Shown piece by piece: positions 1 to 5,151 of a DNA stretch of 7,295 bases. The DNA comes from Phycisphaerales bacterium (GTDB taxonomy: Bacteria; Planctomycetota; Phycisphaerae; Sedimentisphaerales; Anaerohalosphaeraceae). A model generated the notes under the pieces. That model was not told the DNA's origin. It worked only from the letters and a program-made list of their open reading frames with translations, and did no database searches. Within the stretch, counting starts at the first letter, position 1; the number at the start of each line of letters is the position of its first letter. Location: NCBI GenBank assembly GCA_011048645.1, contig DSDR01000269.1:1-7295 (forward strand). The letters run 5' to 3'. Made by a program: the position numbers and the translations under genes.

Positions 1-83
1 CCGAAATCTTGATTCCTTGTCTCTACAAATAGGCCGAACGGGAAACAAAGCCCCCTTTTTCTGTCAGAAATTGCGGTTGCCAT
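1..83 (-). CDS. Possible 5' end of a leftward gene, cut by the window edge
   Basis: An ATG at 83-81 opens a minus-strand frame of 27 codons that runs off the left edge without a stop. It begins MATAISDRKRGLC. It lies about 17 nt downstream of the start site predicted from the promoter at 135-107, which is the main reason to take it seriously. A GGTGGAG sequence directly touches the ATG, too close for a normal Shine-Dalgarno. An in-frame GTG at 89-87 is an alternative start. Nothing in the 27 residues identifies a family. The true start could also lie further left, because an AAGGAAT at 18-12 could be a ribosome binding site for an ATG outside the window. It could equally be untranslated leader. 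Confidence 0.27.
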   Translation of the reverse strand, partial: MATAISDRKRGLCFPFGLFVETRNQDF

Positions 84-106
84 CTCCACCGTCAGCCAAA
101 AAATCA

Positions 107-135
107 ACTGTACCGCCTCTGCGAAACTTTGTCAA
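107..135 (-). promoter_or_regulatory. Sigma70-like promoter pointing left
   Basis: Read on the minus strand there is a perfect -35 box TTGACA (135-130), a 17-bp spacer, and a -10 box TACAGT (112-107, 4 of 6 matches). Transcription would begin near position 100 and leave the window. It sits after the stop of the DJ-1-family gene, so the gene to the left probably has its own promoter, even if read-through from the mlaE operon also occurs. Confidence 0.5.
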
Positions 136-239
136 AGAAATTTACCGCCGTGCGGCGCACCAACGCCCCCCCCCTTTTTGACGGTGATAACACCTTCAGA
201 CGCGACCGGACCGGCGGACGACGGCAATGTCCGATCAGG

Positions 240-797
240 TCAACGCGGCCACAACGCAATCATCGGCTCGGCCACGGCTTTGGCTTTTTCCTCGCCCATC
301 AACTGCCGCACCAGCTCCAGCGCAAACTCCAGCGCCGTTCCCGGCCCCTGGCTGGTCACACAATGCCCATCGACCACGACGCGCCGGGCCGCACAGGCGG
401 CATCCGGCAGTGTGTCGGCAAACGATGGATAACACGTCGCTTTGTGAGGCAGCAAACCGTGATGGGCCAGCACCACCGCCGGCGAGGCGCATATCGCCGC
501 ATACCAGCCGCCGCGCTGTTTCTGGGTTTTGAGCAGTTCAATCAGCACCTGACTGTCGCGCAGATGTTCAGCGCCGGGCATGCCGCCGGGCAAGACGATA
601 CAGGTGTAGGTCTTATCGGCGCATTGAGCGATATGTGCATCAGCCGTCAGTTTGACCCCCCGTGAGGCGGCGACCTGAAGTGAACCGACCGACGCAACCG
701 TGACCTCCGCGCCGGCGCGACGCAGCACATCAATCACCGTGACCGCCTCCAGTTCCTCAATCCCGTCGGCAATCGCAACAAGTATATTCACACCCAT
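240..797 (-). CDS. DJ-1/PfpI family protein, YajL-like (185 aa)
   Basis: This is a cytoplasmic DJ-1 superfamily protein. Members act as redox-sensitive chaperones or as glyoxalase III / deglycase-type enzymes on methylglyoxal adducts; the exact activity is disputed for the family. The full-length fold is present. The N-terminal strand and DGIEELEAV (11-19) place the conserved acidic residue at E17. SRGVKL is at 45-50 and VLPGGMPGAEHLRD at 68-81. The nucleophile elbow AAICASP has the reactive C103. The C-terminal SQGPGTALEFAL (149-160) is followed by GEEKAKAVA, close to E. coli YajL. The position of human DJ-1 H126 is Y123 here, as is usual outside the animal branch. The ATG at 797-795 has a good AAAGGGG Shine-Dalgarno (810-804) with 6-nt spacing. 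It lies 36 bp behind mlaE on the same strand, so the two are probably cotranscribed. I found no terminator after it. Confidence 0.93.
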   Translation of the reverse strand: MGVNILVAIADGIEELEAVTVIDVLRRAGAEVTVASVGSLQVAASRGVKLTADAHIAQCADKTYTCIVLPGGMPGAEHLRDSQVLIELLKTQKQRGGWYAAICASPAVVLAHHGLLPHKATCYPSFADTLPDAACAARRVVVDGHCVTSQGPGTALEFALELVRQLMGEEKAKAVAEPMIALWPR

Positions 798-833
798 TGA
801 AATCCCCTTTCTGCATTCTGAGTTCCGTGTTCC

Positions 834-1643
834 CTACAGAAGCGGACGCAGCGTCCAGAATGTTTTATACACCGCGTCAAGGACGACGGCAAATACATAA
901 TTCATCGCCAGAATCGTCATGAAGCTGCCGACAAACGCCTCGGTGCAGGCCTGCCCGACGCCTTGGGCGCCTTCCCGACAGGTAAACCCCTTGTAGCAGC
1001 TAATCAGTGCAATCGCCCCGCCGAAAAAGAACCCTTTTAATATACCCGTGCAGACGTCCCACAGTTCGACCCCTTGGGCGCTGTAATCCCAGTACGCCCC
1101 CGCGTTGATTTGGAGCTGAAAAACACTGATAAAATAGCCGCCCAAAATACCCAAAAAATCGGCGTAAATAATCAAAAACGGCGTCAACAGCAAACACGCC
1201 AGCACCCGCGGCGCGACCAGATACATCATCGGATCGGTCCCCATGCTCCGTACCGCCGCGATCTGTTCGGTGACATTCATTGTTCCCAGCTCGGCCGTCA
1301 GCGCCCCGCCGACCCGCCCGGCCAGCATCACCGCCGCCAAGACAGGCCCCAACTCTTTGACCACCGCGATATTGATCAACACACCGAGCCGCTCTTCCAG
1401 CCCCATCGCGGCCAGTTGACCAAAGGCCTGAATCGCCAAAATCATTCCGACAAACGCCCCCGTGGCCATGATGACCGGAACGCTGTGCACCCCGATCGCG
1501 TTCATCTGGGCCAAAACGAATCCATAGTAGCGGGGCCGAAAAAAAATCTTGGCAATGGCGCTGAACGAACCGCCGGCAAACCGGACAAACCGCCCCAGCC
1601 GCTCGATACCGTTGATTGTGTTGGCGCCGACTATTTCAAGCAT
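834..1643 (-). CDS. mlaE: MlaE/YrbE family ABC transporter permease (269 aa)
   Basis: This is the inner-membrane permease of an Mla-type ABC transporter, which moves phospholipids between the inner and outer membranes together with an MlaF ATPase and an MlaD MCE-domain protein. The family signature GRVGGALTAELGTMNVTEQI (109-128) aligns directly with E. coli MlaE. Hydrophobic segments near 50-75, 86-110, 145-172, 198-218 and 236-257 fit the family topology, preceded by an N-terminal amphipathic stretch. Its length of 269 aa compares with about 260 in E. coli. The start is fixed: an in-frame TGA lies two codons upstream (1649-1647) and the ATG has no clear Shine-Dalgarno. Neither MlaF nor MlaD is adjacent; the next gene in the operon is the DJ-1-family gene. 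A GATAAT (1668-1663) could be its -10 box, but the matching -35 is poor (TCAATA). The symbol is by family membership. Confidence 0.93.
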   Translation of the reverse strand: MLEIVGANTINGIERLGRFVRFAGGSFSAIAKIFFRPRYYGFVLAQMNAIGVHSVPVIMATGAFVGMILAIQAFGQLAAMGLEERLGVLINIAVVKELGPVLAAVMLAGRVGGALTAELGTMNVTEQIAAVRSMGTDPMMYLVAPRVLACLLLTPFLIIYADFLGILGGYFISVFQLQINAGAYWDYSAQGVELWDVCTGILKGFFFGGAIALISCYKGFTCREGAQGVGQACTEAFVGSFMTILAMNYVFAVVLDAVYKTFWTLRPLL

Positions 1644-1821
1644 CGTTCAAAGGGTCTTCAAAATTATCCACTTTCTGCGTTTTCTTATTGATTTATCGAA
1701 CTGAAGTTGCACAAACCTTTACAGAAACTGCTTAGGAATTGTTTACGGACCAATTTACAAGGAAAACAACCAATCTTTTCTAAGTTTCCTATATTAACAT
1801 TTATAAAAAAATCTGGCCTAT

Positions 1822-1846
1822 CCAGCGAAAAAAATGCTGGTTTTAT
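1822..1846 (+). terminator. Small hairpin followed by a T run, terminator-like
   Basis: CCAGC (1822-1826) pairs with GCTGG (1836-1840), plus one possible G-T pair, around an A-rich loop. TTTTAT follows at 1841-1846. The stem of 5-6 bp is short for an intrinsic terminator, and no plus-strand gene ends here. It could end a small RNA, cap antisense transcription towards the downstream promoter, or be chance in AT-rich DNA. Confidence 0.25.
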
Positions 1847-1858
1847 CGGTCAAAAATT

Positions 1859-1885
1859 TTTTAATATCTTGGTAACGTATTAAAA
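1859..1885. repeat. AT-rich inverted repeat, possible operator
   Basis: TTTTAATA (1859-1866) and TATTAAAA (1878-1885) are perfect inverted copies separated by 11 bp (TCTTGGTAACG). The centres of the two half-sites lie 19 bp apart, close to two helical turns, which would suit a dimeric regulator. The sequence is low in complexity, so chance is a real alternative. It lies about 126 bp upstream of the promoter at 2011-2040. Confidence 0.3.
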
Positions 1886-2010
1886 TAAAAAGTTTTATGA
1901 ACATCTCAAGAAAGTCATCACAATAACCCCCAAACACCCCATATTGCCTATTTTAACTAAAGATTTTCACACGCTCCATCCGATAGCAACCTGAAGACAA
2001 AGCAGCCAGA

Positions 2011-2040
2011 TTAACACAAATGAGAAAAGGTTGGTAAAAT
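2011..2040 (+). promoter_or_regulatory. Promoter of the cobalamin-fold gene
   Basis: A -35 box TTAACA (2011-2016, 5 of 6 matches), an 18-bp spacer, and a -10 box TAAAAT (2035-2040, 5 of 6) preceded by an extended -10 TG (2032-2033). The predicted start near 2047 leaves a leader of about 30 nt. That leader carries the GAGAGGA Shine-Dalgarno (2066-2072), 4 nt before the ATG at 2077. Confidence 0.55.
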
Positions 2041-2076
2041 AAGAAAATTGAAACATTCACAAAAAGAGAGGAACCT

Positions 2077-2799
2077 ATGATCAAGCAATTCATCCGCGAG
2101 CGTTATCTGGAAGCCCTTCTGACCGGTGACCGTCAAGCCTGCCGCAACATCATTGAAGAGGCCCTTCAGGGAGGGACGATGGCAATTCAAATCTATATGG
2201 ATATCATCTGGCCGATGATGGTCGAAATTGACGACTTATATCGTCAGGATCGCATTATGCCCGCTCAGGAGGCCCTGGCCTCACGCATCAACCGCAGCAT
2301 CGTCAATCAATTGCAAAACAAGCTGCCCCGCCGCCCCGCTACCGACAGACGCATCGTCATCGTCACGGCCGAAAGCGAGCAAGCGGAACTGGGAGGACAA
2401 ATGACCTGTGATTTGTTTGAAAGCGACGGCTGGCGATGCCGATTCCTCGGCGGCACAGTCAATAATGAAGATATATTGGAGTTTATTCATAGCTATTCGC
2501 CCGATGTCCTGCTGCTGTACGGCTTTAACGGCAAGGACGCCCCGGCGGTACGCAAATTAATCGACCGCATTCGTCAGATTAACGCCTGGCCGGACATGCG
2601 GATTATGCTCTCCGGCGGGGTCTTTAAGCGCGCCGAAGGGCTGTGGGAAGAAATCGGCGCCGACCTGTATGCCGAAACCGCCGCCGAGGCGGTTCACATC
2701 GCCTCGCTTCCGACTGAAGACCTGCCCACTCCGGTACGCACCATCAAGCAGCGGGGACGCTGCCAATCGAACCCCGAACCTGTTTCGGTCGCAAGCTGA
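2077..2799 (+). CDS. Cobalamin-binding-domain-like protein lacking the ligand histidine (240 aa)
   Basis: The two-domain layout matches B12-binding modules of methionine synthase, corrinoid proteins and CarH-type regulators. A helical cap (about 1-85, B12-binding-2 type, with YMDIIWPMMVEI at 40-51) is followed by a Rossmann-like domain (about 92-210). The second domain shows FESDGWRCRFLGG (114-126), PDVLLLYG (142-149), a glycine loop LSGG (178-181) and GADLYAETAAEAV (194-206). The usual DxHxxG loop that supplies the cobalt-ligating His reads EQAELG (101-106), so the His is Ala103, and the following SxL Ser is absent. It may bind cobalamin base-on, bind another nucleotide-like ligand, or only keep the fold. 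No DNA-binding or methyltransferase domain is attached, so it is likely a sensor or partner protein. I recall similar stand-alone proteins in planctomycetes (not searched). The Arg/Lys-containing tail (221-240) looks disordered. ATG with good Shine-Dalgarno. Confidence 0.82.
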   Translation: MIKQFIRERYLEALLTGDRQACRNIIEEALQGGTMAIQIYMDIIWPMMVEIDDLYRQDRIMPAQEALASRINRSIVNQLQNKLPRRPATDRRIVIVTAESEQAELGGQMTCDLFESDGWRCRFLGGTVNNEDILEFIHSYSPDVLLLYGFNGKDAPAVRKLIDRIRQINAWPDMRIMLSGGVFKRAEGLWEEIGADLYAETAAEAVHIASLPTEDLPTPVRTIKQRGRCQSNPEPVSVAS

Positions 2800-2827
2800 A
2801 AGGAAGCCAAACAATCAAACGGGATTC

Positions 2828-2860
2828 AGACGACCGGACGGCTGACGGCTTGTCTTTTCT
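2828..2860 (+). terminator. Intrinsic terminator-like hairpin after the cobalamin-fold gene
   Basis: The 5' arm AGACGACCG (2828-2836) pairs with CGGCTTGTCT (2846-2855). This gives nine pairs including one G-T, with C2849 bulged, around a 9-nt loop. TTTCT (2856-2860) follows. It lies 29 bp after the stop at 2799 and before the promoter of the next gene, as expected for the end of a single-gene transcript. Confidence 0.45.
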
Positions 2861-2903
2861 GAACTTTTCTTTGCTACAATAGAAAAAACTTTCTAAAAAC
2901 CTG

Positions 2904-2932
2904 TTGCAAACCCTCATCTGAGTCGCTATAAG
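2904..2932 (+). promoter_or_regulatory. Promoter of the PTS EIIA gene
   Basis: A -35 box TTGCAA (2904-2909, 4 of 6), a 17-bp spacer, and a -10 box TATAAG (2927-2932, 5 of 6). Transcription would start near 2939, leaving a leader of about 52 nt with no Shine-Dalgarno before the ATG at 2992. A second possible extended -10, TGCTACAAT (2872-2880), lies upstream. Its best -35 has a 19-bp spacing and falls inside the terminator hairpin, so it is less likely. Confidence 0.5.
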
Positions 2933-2991
2933 GTTATCTTTTATGCGTGATCAGACGGTCAATTTAACTTTTTTTCATATAGAATACGCTT

Positions 2992-3450
2992 ATGATTCTG
3001 ACACAAATACTTCAGCCGTCCTGTATCAAGGCGCCCCTTGAGAGCAAAGAAAAGGATGCCGCCATTGAGGAACTCATCAACGTGCTTTCGGACGCCGGTT
3101 TGCTGAGCGACCGCACCGAGGCCCTTGAGGCCGTGATGGCGCGCGAAATGACGCGCAGCACCGGTATCGGATCGGGCATCGCCATCCCCCACGGCAAGTG
3201 CGCCGCCGCCAAAGAACTGGTCATGGCTATCGGCATCGCCGCCGACCCCATTGAGTTTGAAAGCATTGACAACAAACCGGTACAGATCATCGTGCTGCTC
3301 GTTTCGCCGCCCGATCAAACCGGCCCGCATATCCAGGCGCTGGCTCGCATCAGTCGTCTGCTGCTGGATGCCCAGTTCAAAGCGCAGCTTGAAAAAGCGT
3401 CCTCGCCCGAAGAAGTCTATTCACTGATCAGCACCAAAGAGACGCAATAA
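2992..3450 (+). CDS. PTS EIIA type-2 domain protein, PtsN (EIIA-Ntr)-like (152 aa)
   Basis: This is a cytoplasmic phosphocarrier of the fructose/mannitol/nitrogen EIIA family, phosphorylated on His by HPr or NPr. The signature STGIGSGIAIPHGK (56-69) puts the phosphorylation site at H67. GPHIQALARISRLL (111-124) carries the second conserved His, H113. SIDNKPVQIIVLLVSPP (91-107) is the usual core. At 152 aa it is one complete domain with no EIIB, EIIC or HPr part. No transport component is nearby, which favours a regulatory role over sugar uptake. The start is fixed by an in-frame TAG at 2980-2982, and no Shine-Dalgarno precedes it. A short overlapping frame (ATG 2943 to TGA 3041, 32 codons) crosses the start in another register. 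Its own promoter and the preceding terminator suggest separate expression from the upstream gene. Confidence 0.92.
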   Translation: MILTQILQPSCIKAPLESKEKDAAIEELINVLSDAGLLSDRTEALEAVMAREMTRSTGIGSGIAIPHGKCAAAKELVMAIGIAADPIEFESIDNKPVQIIVLLVSPPDQTGPHIQALARISRLLLDAQFKAQLEKASSPEEVYSLISTKETQ

Positions 3451-3464
3451 AAAAAATTTCTTCT

Positions 3465-3493
3465 CCGACACGGCTGCAAACATTCAATATAAG
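3465..3493 (+). promoter_or_regulatory. Promoter of the S8-like gene
   Basis: A -35 box CCGACA (3465-3470, 4 of 6), a 17-bp spacer, and a -10 box TATAAG (3488-3493, 5 of 6, identical to the -10 of the preceding gene). The predicted start near 3500 leaves a leader of about 20 nt. The EIIA gene ends only 69 bp before the chosen ATG with no terminator between, so read-through is also possible. Confidence 0.42.
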
Positions 3494-3519
3494 ATAACGA
3501 CCTGGTTACTCTGTTGAAA

Positions 3520-4986
3520 ATGCAACGCCTGTTGAACCCAATCCAAAATCAGCTTATCGCGACAGTCATTGCAGCGGTGAGCTTTTTTAATCCCTCGACA
3601 GCGCCGGCGCTGGTCGAATCGGTCGGGTCGAACGGATCCAATGCGCGAATCGTTCAGCAGCAGGGCCTGACCGGCAAAGGCATCGGCATTGTCATGCTCT
3701 CATCGGGCAATGCACGCGCTGCACACGAGGCCTTTGCCGTGTCCGACGCTGAGCGTGCAGTCATCAATTATGACTTTACCGGCAAAGGCGCCAAGGCGGC
3801 TTCACACGATACCCAAGTGGCCGGGATTATTACAGCGCAGGGCGGCCAACAGTATCCGTCGTGTTTGGGCGTCGCTCCCGGGGCTTGTGTTCACAGCGCC
3901 CGCATTTCGGACGGCGGTCTGTCGCCGTACGTCATCGATCGCGCTCTGAATGAACTGATCGTCAACAAAGGCTGCCGCATTGTCGTCACCGGTGTTCAGA
4001 TACCCGCCAGTGCGGCCGCGCCCAACGGCTCATCGGTCTGGAGCAAGATATACGATTATTACGCCGAACATTATGACGTGTTTTTCGCCAACGCCGCCGG
4101 CAACAGCGACTCAACCGTCACCATTTTCGGCGACAGCTATAACGGCGTCACCACCGGCGGACTGGCGCTGGATTCAGCCGGCCGTTATCGCATCATCGGT
4201 TCAATTTCCAACCCCGGCCCGACGCTGGACCTGCGACGCAAACCCGAACTGACGGCCCCGGCCCAGCGGCAAATGATTCCAAACGCCTCCGGGGATACGT
4301 CGTGGTCATCGGCCGGCTCGGCGCGCGGAGAAACCAGCTTTTCCGCCCCTCATACCGCCGGTGCGGCCGCGCTGCTGATGGAACGGGCCGCGCAGACCGA
4401 CACGCCGTATGACGACAAGAGCCTGACCATCAAAGCCGTCCTCGTCAACGCCGCCGATCCAAACGTCCTGGACAAATCCGGAAAACCGACCGATCCCGAT
4501 AAGACCCTGTGGCATCCGCAGCGAGGATACGGCCGTCTGGACGCCGGCCGTGCATTGAAACTGCTAAAGGCCGGACGTGTGCGACCGGACCATCCCATTG
4601 AGAACACCGCCGGATGGGCGTATGAAACAATGGGGTTCTATGACCGCCATCGCTATACAATCAATGCGAAAAAAGATCAGCGGCTGAATCTGACCGTCAC
4701 TTGGCATCGGAAACTGAGGCGCTACTCGCCCGTGTCATACGTTGAAGAGGCCCCCCGCTTTAACCTGCAACTGGACATTAAGTCGCCGAGCGGACAAGTC
4801 CTGTTCTCCGAATACGACCCGCAAAACAATCTCCGCAAAGCCGGCCTTGTGCTGCCGGAAGACGGCCTTTATCGCGTCGAAATCCGTAACCGCGTTTATC
4901 AGAAAGATCGCAGCTACGCCCTGGCCTTTGAATTGATCCAGCCATTCAATAACAACACGGAAAATCAGTCGTCTCAGGACCACTGA
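3520..4986 (+). CDS. Secreted subtilisin-like (S8) protein with Asp-to-Ser in the catalytic triad (488 aa)
   Basis: An exported protein of the subtilase fold. Residues 1-30 look like a Sec signal peptide: hydrophobic core LIATVIAAVSFF, then APA before a probable cut after A30. Subtilase landmarks follow in order. SHDTQVAGI (95-103) supplies the catalytic His, H96. GVAPGA is at 117-122. AAGN (192-195) supplies the oxyanion Asn, N195. KPELTAPA is at 241-248. ETSFSAPHTAGAAALL (271-286) supplies the nucleophile, S273. The Asp block, normally IDTG, reads LSSG (60-63), so the first triad residue is Ser61. The catalytic domain ends near 350 (GYGRLDAGRAL). A beta-rich C-terminal domain (about 370-475, ending YALAFEL) resembles pre-peptidase C-terminal domains. 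It may be a pseudoprotease or use another acid. ATG 3520 was preferred over TTG 3514, two codons upstream; neither has a Shine-Dalgarno. Confidence 0.88.
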   Translation: MQRLLNPIQNQLIATVIAAVSFFNPSTAPALVESVGSNGSNARIVQQQGLTGKGIGIVMLSSGNARAAHEAFAVSDAERAVINYDFTGKGAKAASHDTQVAGIITAQGGQQYPSCLGVAPGACVHSARISDGGLSPYVIDRALNELIVNKGCRIVVTGVQIPASAAAPNGSSVWSKIYDYYAEHYDVFFANAAGNSDSTVTIFGDSYNGVTTGGLALDSAGRYRIIGSISNPGPTLDLRRKPELTAPAQRQMIPNASGDTSWSSAGSARGETSFSAPHTAGAAALLMERAAQTDTPYDDKSLTIKAVLVNAADPNVLDKSGKPTDPDKTLWHPQRGYGRLDAGRALKLLKAGRVRPDHPIENTAGWAYETMGFYDRHRYTINAKKDQRLNLTVTWHRKLRRYSPVSYVEEAPRFNLQLDIKSPSGQVLFSEYDPQNNLRKAGLVLPEDGLYRVEIRNRVYQKDRSYALAFELIQPFNNNTENQSSQDH

Positions 4987-5065
4987 CAACACATCGTTAT
5001 CAGTCCATCTACATCTACTATTAAGGTTTCTAATAATTCAAGGGCGGTGATTTTCGCGTTTTTAC

Positions 5066-5094
5066 TTTACATTGAGACTTTATTAGACGATAAT
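5066..5094 (+). promoter_or_regulatory. Promoter of glmS
   Basis: A -35 box TTTACA (5066-5071, 5 of 6), a 17-bp spacer, and a -10 box GATAAT (5089-5094, 5 of 6). This is one of the best -35/-10 pairs in the window. The start would be near 5101, giving a leader of about 50 nt, too short to hold a glmS ribozyme. Confidence 0.6.
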
Positions 5095-5099
5095 AGCAT

Positions 5100-5136
5100 A
5101 GTAACAAATCGGCTGTCCATCAACCAACTTGTTATT
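5100..5136 (+). other. Stem-loop in the glmS leader just before the ribosome binding site
   Basis: TAACAA (5102-5107) and TTGTTA (5129-5134) are perfect inverted copies. The stem extends by an A-T pair and a G-T pair to 8 bp around a 21-nt loop, and ends shortly before the AAAAGGA Shine-Dalgarno (5139-5145). It would be weak because it is AT-rich. It might modulate 5' stability or translation of glmS, but chance is possible. Confidence 0.25.
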
Positions 5137-5151
5137 TGAAAAGGACTTATT

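Larger units (their letters stand above)
1644..2076. other. AT-rich divergent intergenic region without a gene
   Basis: This 433-bp gap separates leftward mlaE from the rightward cobalamin-fold gene and is much richer in A and T than the genes beside it. All frames are interrupted; the longest ATG-started frames I traced are under 15 codons. It contains many A and T tracts (for example around 1804-1811, 1828-1834 and 1852-1862), a CCAGC/GCTGG hairpin, an 8-bp AT inverted repeat and the rightward promoter at 2011-2040. I looked for a cobalamin riboswitch because of the downstream gene and saw no B12-box-like core. A small RNA or regulator binding sites would fit, but nothing proves either. Confidence 0.7.

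Noticed and set aside
129..665. 178-codon plus-strand open frame opposite the DJ-1 gene
   Set aside because: It is antisense to a gene with clear family motifs, its translation is rich in Arg, Gln, His and Pro without any recognisable domain, and no promoter or ribosome binding site supports it.
1074..1691. 205-codon plus-strand open frame opposite mlaE
   Set aside because: It is the shadow of a well-conserved membrane protein gene, and its low-complexity charged translation has no family features.
1644..2076. Cobalamin riboswitch upstream of the cobalamin-fold gene
   Set aside because: No B12-box-like core or suitable paired elements were visible, and the predicted leader is only about 30 nt.
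2850..2880. Alternative promoter TTGTCT - 19 bp - TACAAT upstream of the EIIA gene
   Set aside because: The spacing is long and the -35 falls inside the terminator hairpin; the pair at 2904-2932 with 17-bp spacing is better. The extended -10 TGCTACAAT keeps it possible as a secondary start.
4977..5016. Hairpin overlapping the stop of the S8-like gene as terminator
   Set aside because: The stem needs a 3-nt bulge and a 13-nt loop, and no T run follows.
4987..5151. glmS ribozyme upstream of glmS
   Set aside because: The predicted leader is only about 50 nt and I see no ribozyme core; that ribozyme is known mainly from Gram-positive bacteria.
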